Position numbers and translations under genes: made by a program. This document shows, piece by piece, positions 44,631 through 55,081 of a stretch of 64,000 bases of DNA. Below the pieces are notes generated by a model. It was not told where the DNA came from and searched no databases. It saw nothing but the letters and a program-made list of their open reading frames with translations. The number at the start of each line of letters is the position of its first letter. The stretch's first letter is position 1. Origin of the DNA: Paralithodes platypus (lineage: Eukaryota; Arthropoda; Malacostraca; Decapoda; Lithodidae). Where the stretch lies: NCBI GenBank assembly GCA_032716605.1, contig CM064480.1:46617372-46681371 (forward strand), given 5' to 3'.

Positions 44631-44728
44631 TGATAGCCAGAATGAAAGGAAGATGTGTGTCCTCGAATACTGAAAGGGTTGAGGTTTGAAGTTTATTTGT
44701 CCTTGTTTGACTCATCAGTCCGTCGTGG

Positions 44729-44943
44729 TTAACCCTTTTCAGTACCGGTGCCGTCCTTTTGACTTTATTCTGGCTACTATTCGATGCTTGTAGGCAGCTT
44801 AAAAAGGGCCTCCAACAATTAACAGTCTTCGAACTATCTCACTTAATCCTTTTACTACCACAGGTACTTAATAAGCTGCACCAAATCGTTTAAATAAAGC
44901 TTGAATAAAATAAAAAAGACGTCGTCGGTACAGTAAGGGTTAA
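44729..44943. mobile_element. TTAA-flanked MITE, family A
   Basis: TTAACCCTTTTCAGTACCGG ... CGGTACAGTAAGGGTTAA, 215 bp. About 100 bases from the previous copy, same orientation. Confidence 0.85.
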
Positions 44944-44984
44944 CATAGTCCGTATCTTGCCCGAGGTGGGTCTTTTTGGACCGT

Positions 44985-45156
44985 CCCGTTTTCACACCAT
45001 TACTTTTGGCGATTATAGGACATTTAACCCCATTTAGTTGTCAATGTATTCTGGGCAAGCGATTGTGAGCCTGCAATTTAGGTGAAACCGACAATTTGTG
45101 TAATTAATATGTGTGTACTTAAAAATGTACATACTTAGCTTGAAGGGGGCTGGATT

Positions 45157-45206
<50 letters not shown>

Positions 45207-45330
45207 TTGTCTGAATGGGGTCTGGGGAGGTGTTTTTGTTTGTCTCGGGAACAAACTAAAAACACATTGCTCGAAAATGGGGCAAAAACAATCAAAACCT
45301 CACCAATAATTAAACAAACTATCCTAATAA
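44985..45330 (+). mobile_element. Old family B-related copy with (TA)n
   Basis: Diverged words GGTCTTTTTGGACCG, TTTAGTTGTCAATGTATTCT, GGGCAAGCGATTGTGAGCCT and GGTGTTTTTGTTTGTC follow family B order. A TA microsatellite (45169-45201) has grown inside it. Confidence 0.5.
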
Positions 45331-45601
45331 CCCCTCCCTCAAGATGTCGCCTAAAATAGTATTAAGTGGCCTCCTCTTCATCCAAACTTTTCCCTCGGCC
45401 AATATTGTTACCCACTGATCACCTCCAAGTAGAGACCCTAGAGTAACAGGAATCGGCCAACTTACGCCATATTGGTGACCTTGGATGACGTCAATTGATA
45501 ATGGCGAAGCATATTCTCATGAACGTACAGTGCGTAAACTATGGTGTTCTACCCACCTATCCTTCACCCTTTCTCCCTCCCACCTAATACAACTATGTAC
45601 A

Positions 45602-45652
<51 letters not shown>

Positions 45653-45827
45653 CTTTAATACATACGAGGTTGAAAGAAATGGCAATTTCTGCGTTGTAAA
45701 TTTTATTATTCAAAGTTTCCAGGTCTCTGATGAGTTTTCGCTGGGTGGCAGGAAGTAGATGAAGGAGATGAGCAAAATTCATGGTGGTACTGGGTTACAT
45801 TAAAGTACATGAAGATACAGGATATAC

Positions 45828-45860
45828 GACGCGTTTCACTGGACAACCAGCATTATCAAG
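45828..45860 (-). ncRNA. Hammerhead-like motif, left Penelope copy
   Basis: The minus strand reads CTTGATAA, a TGCTGG/CCAGT stem with a short loop, GAAAC, GC and GTC. The box CTTGATAA differs from the consensus CTGATGA. It is identical to the motif at 47345-47377. Confidence 0.5.
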
Positions 45861-45996
45861 TAAGGAAGGAATGATATAAAAGGTAAACAAGAAGGGTATA
45901 TATAGAGGGTGGAGGATCAGAGGAGGCGGAAAACAGGGGGCAAAAGTATGCTATTGGTGGAAGGGTAAACTAGGAGAGAGAAAGGGGGTAACCGCT

Positions 45997-46836
45997 TCAC
46001 GCATGCACACTGGATGCGGGATGGTGGTCGATAGGTGGGGTCGAAGCTGATTGGCTGCGTGTCGAGGGGCGTGGCCTAAGTTGTGTGGCGCCTGCAGAAG
46101 ACGAAGCTGAAAGAGGTAGCGCGGGGGGCTGCGTCAAGGGCACCGGGGGGCGAGGAGGGGTGTTAGGTCCTGTAGGGTAGTGCCTTTTGGCAGAAGGAAG
46201 GATCTGAAGGTCCAGAGTTTGGTTGTTGATGTTGGGATGTAAGGCTTGGATATATAAAGCTTCGAGTATAGGTAATCTCCTTGGGTCACTTTCTTTATCG
46301 AGTATGGTGGTGTGTTTCTCTAACTCGTTGCGTGTGAGGTGAGGGTGGTTAGGGGTGAGATAGTGGTCTTTGATGGCTCCAGCCTGAAGGTGAAGAGTTA
46401 ACCGACGTGAAAGACGAGTCTGCGTCATACCAATATAGGAATGAGGTCCACAGTTCTCATAATTACAGGTATGTTGGTAAATGACGTGATCGTCGGTCAT
46501 CGGGCTCTTTATCTTGGTGGAGGCTGGTTTGTTGCGGAGAACGAGGTTGGAGGTCTTGGGGGATTTGTAATAAATTATTAATTTGATTTTGTTTTCCGGG
46601 TTGGTTGGGTGGACATGCTTGGAGATTATTTCTTTTAAGACGGCCTCGTCATTTTTGTGTTCAGAGGACATGTAATTGCGGTAGAAGATCTTAATTTCAT
46701 TGGGGGGGTCAATGTTAGGAGGGCTTTGGGTGTACCATTTTTCAAGATGGTGGTTGATGGTGCTGGAGATGTCGGAGTTGGAGTATCCGTTATTTACTAA
46801 AACTTGGGATAGTCTTGGGATGGCTGGAGCCATCAA
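45997..46836 (-). CDS. Penelope-like GIY-YIG endonuclease domain (partial ORF)
   Basis: C-terminal 279 residues of a Penelope-like protein, which nicks DNA for target-primed reverse transcription. Residues 1-75 look like the RT thumb (SQVLVNNGYSNSDI). The nuclease core is VIYQHTC (118-124), a Cys/His cluster (CNYENCGPH, 124-132) typical of this family's zinc-like insertion, YIGMTQTRLSRRLTLHL (134-150) and the likely catalytic Glu in RLPILEALYIQ (188-198). The tail is Pro/Ser/Thr-rich. The RT palm upstream is absent and 46836 is not a true start. Confidence 0.85.
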   Translation of the reverse strand: MMAPAIPRLSQVLVNNGYSNSDISSTINHHLEKWYTQSPPNIDPPNEIKIFYRNYMSSEHKNDEAVLKEIISKHVHPTNPENKIKLIIYYKSPKTSNLVLRNKPASTKIKSPMTDDHVIYQHTCNYENCGPHSYIGMTQTRLSRRLTLHLQAGAIKDHYLTPNHPHLTRNELEKHTTILDKESDPRRLPILEALYIQALHPNINNQTLDLQILPSAKRHYPTGPNTPPRPPVPLTQPPALPLSASSSAGATQLRPRPSTRSQSASTPPIDHHPASSVHA

Positions 46837-47344
46837 AGACCACTATCTCACCCCTAACCACCCTCACCTCACACGCAACGAGTTAGAGAAACACACCACC
46901 ATACTCGATAAAGAAAGTGACCCAAGGAGATTACCTATACTCGAAGCTTTATATATCCAAGCCTTACATCCCAACATCAAAAACCAAACTCTGGATCTTC
47001 AGATCCTTCCTTCTGCCAAAAGGCACTACCCTACAGGACCTAACACCCCTCCTCGCCCCCCGGTGCCCTTGACGCAGCCCCCCGCGCTACCTCCTTCAGC
47101 TTCGTCTTCTGCAGGCGCCACACAACTTAGGCCACGCCCCTCGACACGCAGCCAATCAGCTTCGACCCCACCTATCGACCACCATCCCGCATCCAGTGCG
47201 CATGCGTGAAGCGGTTACCCCCTTTCTCTCTCCTAGTTTACCCTTCCACCAATAGCAGACTTTTGCCCCCGTTTTCCGCCTCCTCTGATCCTCCACCCTC
47301 TATATATACCCTTCCTGTTTACCTTTTATATCATTCCTTCCTTA

Positions 47345-47377
47345 CTTGATAATGCTGGTTGTCCAGTGAAACGCGTC
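47345..47377 (+). ncRNA. Hammerhead-like motif, right Penelope copy
   Basis: CTTGATAA, a CTGG/CCAG stem, GAAAC and GTC, as in the left copy. It would self-cleave after GTC if active. Confidence 0.5.
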
Positions 47378-47573
47378 GTATATCCTGTATCTTCATGTAC
47401 TTTAATGTAACCCTGTACCACCATGAATTTTGCTCATCTCCTTCATCTACTTCCTGCCACCCAGCGAAAACTCATCAGAGACCTGGAAACTTTGAATAAT
47501 AAAATTTCCAACGCAGAAATTGCCATTTCTTTCAACCTTGTATGTATTAAAGAAAATTTATTACCTGGCTTTA

Positions 47574-47576
<3 letters not shown>

Positions 47577-47631
<55 letters not shown>
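47577..47631. repeat. (TA)n microsatellite
   Basis: TA run at the outer edge of the right Penelope copy. The matching left copy ends in a TA run at 45604-45651. Confidence 0.95.
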
Positions 47632-47632
<1 letters not shown>

Positions 47633-47640
47633 TGTATAAG

Positions 47641-48107
47641 TTCAAGAATTGACCTTTATATTTGATCTCAACTTTTGAGTATTATCAGTTTCTATCAGGG
47701 GTCTATGGTTTCTATATATAAAATACACAGTGAGAGACAATACCTAGCAAGTGAGAAGCTATAAATAGGTGGCTTGAGAGTCCTTGAAGTCCAATATGAA
47801 AAGATAGCGTTGATGAAGGTTTGGGAGTCGAGCCGCACCGATTTAAACTGATAACCAACCAAGGCGGTACTAGATTTCATTAATTGAGATTAGAAGTAAA
47901 GTTTGTTGGTGAAAAAATATGAATTATTTCTGGCTCAGGAGCGATTTATAGCGAGGCCTTCCCGAGGGTTAAGTGCCCCAGTAATCACTCCTTCCATTCG
48001 TCTATACATTAGGCTACCATAGCACAGTTCGAATGTATGTACATGCTCAGATTAATATGCAGGATTCGAAACTGCATAATACATCGTAGGCTTGTGCATG
48101 ATTCGTT
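47641..48107. other. No gene; SINE family 2 tail at about 47872-47930
   Basis: The stretch ATTAATTGAGATTAGAAGTA, then AAGTTTGTTGGTGAAAAAAT, matches the 3' body of SINE family 2. The rest is unremarkable. Confidence 0.45.
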
Positions 48108-48245
48108 AACTGTCTTGATAGTGTATTGTACAAATGCGCGGAATTTTGATGTTTGTATCCTAGGTTCGAGTCCTTGGAGTGCCATGTGTATTTGTTGATT
48201 TCATTCATTGAGTTTAGAAGTAAAGTTGGTTGGTGAAAAAAATAT
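48108..48245 (+). mobile_element. tRNA-related SINE, family 2 copy 2
   Basis: It starts TTAACTGTCTT as copy 1 does, with a decayed A-box, B-box GGTTCGAGTCC (48163-48173), and the same 3' body (TGTTGATTTCATTCATTGAG). Confidence 0.6.
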
Positions 48246-48349
48246 GAGTTCAGTCGAGTGTTGATACACTTGCAAAATTCGTCATCTGGAAAGACACCTC
48301 TAGAATCAGAGTGGTTACCAACCTATCTTGGCTGCGACACTAAATTTCT
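48246..48349. other. Short spacer
   Basis: Nothing recognised. Confidence 0.4.
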
Positions 48350-49855
48350 TAATATTACGGCCTCGTGACCCTCAGGCATGATCAATAATGCATTTAACTC
48401 TGAAATATTTGCAAATTGCTATATTTAATTATTCTAATCCATACCTAAACGCCCAGGATACAAATAACTATATAGTAATGTACATTTCTTTATTATTAAA
48501 AATATATTTAATTACATTTAACACATTTAAAAGATGTTTAATACATGGACAGGTATGACAGATTTTATGTTTCCTGAAAAAGTATAGGCATAATAAACAA
48601 ATATTAAAGACAAATTTGTTTGTATTCTAAATCACGAAACAAGCCAACAGAAGCAAATACACGACCGTAGTACATAGTAGTCAATATTTAAAATATTATC
48701 TTTCTTACCTGTCAATGAATCATATTTCTTGTAAATGTGTTATATGTAATTAGTTACATTGTTAATAATGATATGTGTATGATTGGAATAAATGAGCAAT
48801 TTGAATGTTTTTCTATTTTTATAATCATAAATAATAGATGACACATATGCATGAAAATTTAATATATTACATCATTACGGGTAATGATGGTTCACATACA
48901 GAAGTGATATGCATTCCAAATTACCAAACACATTAACAAAATGTACACACGTTTAAATATCAAAACAGTGCAAGTGATAACAAAATAATTGCAGTAAGAA
49001 ACAAGTACATGGAAAATACAATAGCTTTTGAATTTCAATGGCTTCCTTGATGTACCTATTTGGCCAACTCATTTATTCTGGGTTGAATATTGATAGCTAG
49101 GGCACAGCGCTAGTCATGTTGTGGGTCAAAACGAGATCTTGCTCTTGTCTTGATGGCTACTAAGCTAGAAAACTCCGCCTCACACAAGTAAGCAGTTGGA
49201 AAAGGAACCAGGGCTTTCGGTGCCTCCCGAGACAGAACAGTTTTACCTCTCAGCTGCGTCCAAAACTGTGATAATGAAACCTGAGCATTTCCCTGAAGGT
49301 CAATAAGTTCTTTTTCAAATCCATGAATATCGCTGTCAATTTCACTGACATCGATATCAAAAGGATTTCTTACCAAGCTGTGCTTCTGGAAATCGTCATT
49401 TTGGGGCAAATACCGATCGATTTGTGTCCTTAAGTTCGCTAAGGGTTCCTGGAAATTTTCCACTAAATCGCTGATAGATACTTCTTCAGCGTCAAGAAAC
49501 TCATTTAGAATAGGTTGTGCTGCCATTTTTCCTTTTGTAATTTTGTCTGCCATAGAGCTCGTTTCTTTTAAAACAAGAGATCTTCTCATCGATATCAATC
49601 ATGGTCCAATTTCGTCCTTGCATTTCAGAAAATGCGCCTTTTTAAACGTCTCAATGTGGCATACAATTTTCTTTCAATATTTATATGTAGGAGCAAACTT
49701 ACTATCAGTTTGAATGTTAAGCACACATTTTGTTATGAGTTTATGATAAGTATTATATCTTTTAAATTGTGTGAGGGATCCTCGTGTACCTACTGAGGAC
49801 CCCCCGGGACCCTGATTTGGGTCACGACCTGAGGTTGGGGAACCGCTGACTGTCT
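48350..49855 (-). mobile_element. hAT/ZBED-type transposon remnant
   Basis: The right edge (49815-49855) on the minus strand reads CAGTCAGCGGTTCCCCAACC followed by GTGACCC, the usual style of hAT-Charlie terminal repeats. A matching but weaker GTGACCCTCAGG lies at about 48370 on the other side. Between them is a transposase C-terminus and about 700 bases of AT-rich non-coding DNA. Most of the transposase is deleted. Confidence 0.55.
49060..49598 (-). pseudogene. hAT/ZBED5-like transposase C-terminus
   Basis: The open frame ends with SQFWTQLRGKTVLSREAPKA, LVPFPTAYLCEAEFSSLVAI and KTRARSRFDPQHD. This is the C-terminal dimerisation region of ZBED5/SCAND3-like proteins and the hAT transposases they come from (LLPF..TYLCE..FS.L..IK). 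After 49110 the homology moves to another frame (RCALAINIQPRINELAK), so there is a frameshift near the end. The DNA-binding and catalytic parts are absent. Confidence 0.75.
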
Positions 49856-49921
49856 AGATTTTATTGTGTTCTGCGATAAATTAAATAGCTATAGAAAGAT
49901 GTATGGACGGAGAGTTGGAAT

Positions 49922-50136
49922 TTAACCCGTTCAGTACCAGTGACATCCTTGTAATTATATTCTGGCAATGATTAGAAGATTGTGTTCAGCTTAGGAAGGA
50001 CCTTTAGTAATAGTAAAGGTTAAAACTATTTCAATCAACCCTTTTAACTAACACAGCTCCTTCTTAAGCTGCATTATATGGTCTATATATAGCTACAACA
50101 AAATACAACACACATCGATAGTACTCAAAGGGTTAA
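49922..50136. mobile_element. TTAA-flanked MITE, family A
   Basis: TTAACCCGTTCAGTACCAGT ... GATAGTACTCAAAGGGTTAA, 215 bp, with clear inverted ends and TTAA on both sides. Confidence 0.9.
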
Positions 50137-50324
50137 AAACCCACTAATCCATATCATTATCATATCATATCATTATGAAGTGTTTATACCCTGGTAGCTG
50201 TTGTACAAGACCAAGTTTGCTACTTCATTAGTCCCTCATTCATTAGGCCAGGCTCGAGTCTGCTATTAACCAGCGCGCCCTTTGTAAGTCTTGCTCCTTT
50301 CTACGTTGCTAGACGTCTCGCTAC

Positions 50325-51412
50325 CTTACCACATCACTACCCTGCCACATCACTACCCTGCCACATCACTACCCTGCCACATCACTACCCTGCCACATCA
50401 CTACCCTGCCACATCACTACCCTGCCACATCGCTACCCTGCCACATTACTAAGTACCCTGCCACATCGCTACCCCGGCACATTACTAAGTACCCTGCCAC
50501 ATCGCTACCCTGCCACATCGCTACCTTACCACATCACTACCCTGCCACATCACTACCCTGCCACATCGCTACCCCGGCACATTACTAAGTACCCTGCCAC
50601 ATCGCTACCCTGCCACATCGCTACCCCGGCACATTACTAAGTACCCTGCCACATTACTACCCTGCCACATCGCTACCCTGCCACATCACTACCCTGCCAC
50701 ATCGCCACATCACTACCCTGCCACATCGCTACCCTGCCACATTAATACCCTGCCACATTAATACCCTGCCACATTAATACCCTGCCACATCGCTACCCTG
50801 CCACATCGCTACCCTGCCACATCACTACCCTGCCACATCACTACCCTGCCACATCACTACCCTGCCACATCACTACCCTGCCACATCGCTACCCTGCCAC
50901 ATCGCTACCCTGCCACATCACTACCCTGCCACATCGCTACCCTGCCACATCACTACCATGCCACATCACTACCATGCCACATCACTACCCTGCCACATAA
51001 CTACCGTGCCACATCGCTACCCTGCCACATCGCTACCCTGCCACATCACTACCATGCCACATGCTACCCTGCCACATCACTACCCTGCCACATCGCTACC
51101 CTGCCACATCACTACCATGCCACAGCGCTACCATGCCACATCACTACCCTGCCACATCGCTACCCTGCCACATCACTACCCTGCCACATTACTACCCTGC
51201 CACATCCCTACCCTGCCACAACACTACTCTGCCACATAACTACCCTGCCACAACACTACCCTGCCACATCGCTACCCTGCCACATAACTACCCTGCCACA
51301 TCACTACCCTGCCACATCACTACCCTGCCACAACACTACTCTGCCACATAACTACCCTGATACATCACTACCCTGCCACATCGCTACCCTGCCACATCGC
51401 TAACCGGCCACC
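50325..51412 (+). repeat. 16-bp minisatellite, about 68 units
   Basis: The unit CTACCCTGCCACATC(A/G) is repeated over more than 1 kb, with sub-arrays marked by ATTACTAAGTA and ATTAAT variants that suggest higher-order duplication. Open frames over it are artefacts. Confidence 0.95.
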
Positions 51413-52072
51413 GCTCTACCATTTTTTAATATACATTACATTAAATCAAACTTTACTAACCTAATAAAATCTACCAAATTGTAACATCGCAACTTAAATT
51501 AATTTGATCAGGTATAGTTATTTAGGTTCTCTGATAGCTCTTCGGTTGTGTATATGGTGAAAATAGACAAAGCTAAAGAGATCACCGAGATAGCCTTATC
51601 ACAGAAATATTTGGTTTCCATAACTATATAATTATGTGACTCCCTCAGACATTAGAGCAACATACTACCATAACAATACCTAACCTAACTTAGCCTAACT
51701 TAAATATGGGCAAGTTATGATCGGCAATCTAACCATTTATCGTAATTTTTGTTTGTTTGATTTGTATGTTAGCGAAGTGGCGAGGCAGCGAGACGTCAGC
51801 CTTCTACGCTGTTTCCGAGTTGTTGTGTTGTTCCCTTGTCGGGGTAATTGTCTTTGTCCTACTTTGATGTTTCTGCCGGCTTCACTACCAACTTTCTTTG
51901 CCTTGTTTGTTTGCAGGTTTTTAATTTTTACTTGTATTTTATATTTAATTTTCTGTATGTGTCTATCTATCTATCTATCTATCTATCTATGAGATAAATG
52001 TGCATGTAGCTTTTACGAAATAAAATATAGAGTCTGAGTCTGAGTCTATCTATCTATCTATCTATGTATATA

Positions 52073-52127
<55 letters not shown>

Positions 52128-52504
52128 TATACTGTATATAGTATATATACCTTATTGTATTTTTGCTGGGTGTTCTTTGCTTGTGTTCGTGAATTTTCCC
52201 TATTTACTTATCATTAATAATGGATGGATTTTTTTTTGAGCTGCTTGAAGGCCTTTTATATTCAGCTGCCTGAGAGCAAAATTATGTTGATGTTTACTAC
52301 TGCACTGAGGAATTGAATAAGACTTACAGGCAATACATTCCTTTGGACTGCATTGTTAGTAGTGTAAAAAGTATAATGTTGTCTTGTTACCTTCAGTTTT
52401 ATTAGGGGTTTTATAACCTACTGTAATCTTTGGTTCATTAATTTCGAATTTACTTAATAACTAAGCCATTTGTATTATTATTATTATTATTAATATTATT
52501 ATTA
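51413..52504. other. No gene; several microsatellites
   Basis: (TATC)n at 51965-51991 and 52044-52064, (TA)n at 52069-52124 and (TTA)n at 52477-52507. No coding motif. Confidence 0.55.
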
Positions 52505-53430
52505 TTGAGGGAGTAATTCCGTCCGCCAATCAGGAGATGGGATTACCTCAAGTGGCTAAGCAAGGTTTAATCTTTAAATCTTGTCACAGGGAAGACCCTG
52601 GCACTTCCCCGCGCACGACCAATGAACAGCCTCCTGTGACTCAGCACAAAGATCAACTCTCATCTCCCTTTAAACACTCGCCTCATAACTCACTCCCAGT
52701 TCACACCCGTATATTTAATCCTGGTCGCAAATGTTCTATTACAATGGTGCCACCCTCTTACTCCAGTCAGCCACTACAGAACATGTCTAATAAGCTTCCA
52801 GGAAAATATTACGAAGATGAAGTAAAGCAGGAGGGTAAGTTTGTATTTCGAAGCGAGCAGGCTGGCGTAGCTCCTCCCGAGAGCGCGGCCCGGCTAATCA
52901 CAGGGCCCCGTTCCACGAGGGAGGGGTATAAAGGGAGCAGGGTGGGGCCACAGGACTCACTCAGCCACAGGCACTTAGCAAATATAGCCACTTCGCTCAC
53001 CTTGGTACCCATGGGGAGATAAATAAGCCTGTTCTTGTCCTCCAGCAACCAAGCGCTACTGAACACAAAACGAGCCGGGACATAGTACATCGCCCACCCT
53101 TGGCACAGATACACCTCCAGTATCCTGATGCCTGCCGACACATCGCTAGTCTTCACAAGAAGCCATGCGATTCAAGATGATCAACTGGTGATAGATGGTA
53201 CTGAGAAGATGGAGATGGCGTATTGGCTCGCTTTGAACATGGTGAAGCAAATCAAAAGAGCTTCCTGAATATTTTTAAAGGACCCTTAAGGGCCCGAACA
53301 GACTTACCAAAAAAGGAAATGCTAGACTTGGCCAGTGTGTTCCAATAATAAAATCTATGTGCTCTTACAGAACAACCAAAGAGAAACTGATTAGACAAAT
53401 GATGAAATAAAGAGATGATGAGTTAAGAGA
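52505..53430 (+). mobile_element. CSD unit, derivative without the ORF
   Basis: The left part (52505 to about 52960) aligns with the promoter region of CSD copy 2 (59235-58780, minus): shared words include CAGTTCACACCCGTATATT, CACCCTCTTACTCC, TTCCAGGAA and GGGTATAAAGGGAG. The right part (about 52990-53430) aligns with the region downstream of CSD copy 2 (57100-56440): CATGGGGAGATAAA, GCCCGAACAGACTTA, GAAATGCTAGAC and ACAACCAAAGAGAAA. The whole coding segment between is missing. It could be a deletion derivative of a mobile unit or of a gene duplicate. Confidence 0.7.
52522..52933 (+). promoter_or_regulatory. CSD-type promoter, deleted copy
   Basis: TATAAAG at about 52927-52933 sits in the same context as in the intact unit. 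CCAAT-like sites are CGCCAATCAGG (about 52522), GACCAATGAAC (about 52617) and a mutated GGCTAATCACA (about 52890), at places equivalent to the Y-boxes of copy 2. Confidence 0.5.
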
Positions 53431-53498
53431 TATAGCTGTTATTGTTAGTAAAGGCAATCAGCCAGTCAGCTAACAATAGTACAGGATCTTATAGGATA

Positions 53499-53950
53499 TT
53501 AACACTCAAGCCGTGGGGCCCGACATATGTCGGGCGAGAGAACCATGGCCACCCCTGTGGGGCCCGACATAATATCGGAAGGGATGTTGAGCACATTATT
53601 GGCTCTGAGAGAGAGTCCACGCGTTGGGAGGAGGACAATAGGCGGGCTCTGACCGCTCGGCACGGCCCTCGCACCACAACTGAGACCACTTCTGCAACAT
53701 TCCACACCCTCGGCCTCGCGAGACAAGGAAAAAACTTGAGAAATTACCGTATTTTAGGGGTTTTGCCCTCGTGTTGCGCGATCGTTGCAAGAGAACCCAT
53801 GGTCGAACAAGGATGATTCAAGTGTCATTGGAAAGCTCTATTTCGCCCTTTCACGGATACATAATTGTATTACGCTCTGGCTCTTGTTTATGCATGAAAA
53901 AGAGCATGGAATGAAGCTCGTTTAGGGTAAATATGCCCGCCTGCCAGGTA
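53499..53950 (+). mobile_element. TTAA element, family F copy 1 (right end lost)
   Basis: It starts TTAACACTCAAGCCGTGGGG with a GCCCGACATATGTCGGGC palindrome. The body matches the reverse complement of 54596-55081 (GTTGCGCGATCGTTGCAAGA, GTGTCATTGGAAAGCTC). It fades out near 53950 without a clear terminus. Confidence 0.65.
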
Positions 53951-54595
53951 GTAGAAGTTACAAACATCCCCGTTTGACAGGGATTAAGTAAAGATATGTT
54001 AAATATTGAGTAGGAATTCTTCGGGATAAAGCAATAAGGGGAAATAATTGATAAAGCCCATGTAATTGAGATAACTGGGTTTACTGGAGCAGTTTTCCGG
54101 GGTTTAGCATTTGCAAAATAGGTTAGACCTAGGTGAAGAAATAGTCAGAGAAGGGCTTCAGCCCAGACCCATTAAATAATATTTTTGTTATAAGGAAACA
54201 ACAGTTATTATCTAAATATTCACCTCGACGACAGCATGCTTTCGATTGCGCGAACATATCTAGCCAACTAGTTTTGAGAATGTCATTGATTGAATAATAG
54301 TTTAAAACATAGTTAAAATGACCTGAAGGACATAGCGTTCTGATATTGAAAAGGTGACATAAATACCTGTTGATTTAGTAATTGTGTTCAATATTGTAAA
54401 GGGGATTTAAGAACGTGGATCCAATAATTATTTATTAGTATGGTCATGGTGATGTAAATTACTACGGGTTCATTATTCGTGTCTAATATGATTAAGGTGA
54501 TTTGATCCGATATAAAGGAATAAGTGTTTCTGATATTGTTATGGTGATGTGAGAACATATGGGTAAAATCCTCGGTCCTAATATTGTTAATGTGA
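53951..54595. other. No gene recognised
   Basis: AT-rich sequence with loosely repeated GGTGAT words (54350-54600). Confidence 0.4.
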
Positions 54596-55081
54596 TTAAC
54601 ACCTTACGAGCGGCCTAGGCGGTATATAATATGTAGCCACCAGCGGGGTGTTTTTAGCCAAAATAGGGCTGTTTACGTGATCATTTTCATCCTAAATAAG
54701 ACCCAGAGCGTAAAACAAGTATCTATCCCACCACTTGGCATAAACAGAGCTTTCCAATGACACCATAACGATCCTTTTATGATGGCTAGTTTTCTTGCAA
54801 CAACCGCGCAACGCGAGTGCAAAAAGCATGTAATTCGGCACTTCCCCATACAATTCCGTATATAGCGAGTGAGAGAGGGAGGGAGGAGGTGAGATTCGTG
54901 TCAGTAGGTTCGCCGCGGTGGTCTGGAGCAGTCATACGCTCGCTACTCTCCTGCCACCACTTGTCTCTCTCTCTCAGCAACATTACGTGCTGAAATTGCC
55001 ACACGACCTATGTCGAGCGCCGCCAGATAGTCTAGATTTATTATACTCGACTTATGTTGCGCCCCGACAGTTATGGGTTAA
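54596..55081 (-). mobile_element. TTAA-flanked element, family F copy 2
   Basis: TTAACACCTTACGAGCGGCC at the left and GCCCCGACAGTTATGGGTTAA at the right, about 486 bp. It is the inverted relative of copy 1, with TTAA on both sides, and non-coding. Confidence 0.7.

Larger units (their letters stand above)
45588..46836 (-). mobile_element. Penelope-like element, left copy (minus)
   Basis: In minus orientation: end of the RT ORF with the GIY-YIG endonuclease (46836-45997), a 3' region, a hammerhead motif (45828-45860), then the N-terminal start of a further ORF (45782-45650) cut off by a (TA)n tract. This is the order expected where a pseudo-LTR joins the next tandem copy. Its EN-to-pseudo-LTR part (45588-46391) is repeated in reverse at 46823-47640. 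The RT domain is missing. Confidence 0.8.
46823..47640 (+). mobile_element. Penelope-like element, right copy (plus, inverted)
   Basis: Reverse-complement duplicate of the left arm, 5'-truncated inside the endonuclease just after YIG. The coding part (to 47206) differs from the left arm by only a few residues (Asn/Lys, Leu/Pro, Val/Ala), so the duplication is recent. The hammerhead and the N-terminal ORF start (MNFAHLLHLLPATQRKL at 47423) follow, and the copy ends in (TA)n at 47577. Confidence 0.8.

Noticed and set aside
46700..47209. Plus-strand ORF of 169 codons as a separate gene
   Set aside because: Its first 40 codons are antisense to the left Penelope copy and the rest is the truncated right copy; the join is a product of the inversion.
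50958..51351. Frames rich in LPCHITT words
   Set aside because: Translation of the 16-base minisatellite.
53442..53816. 124-codon ORF over family F
   Set aside because: It lies in a non-coding TTAA element and is not kept in the second copy.
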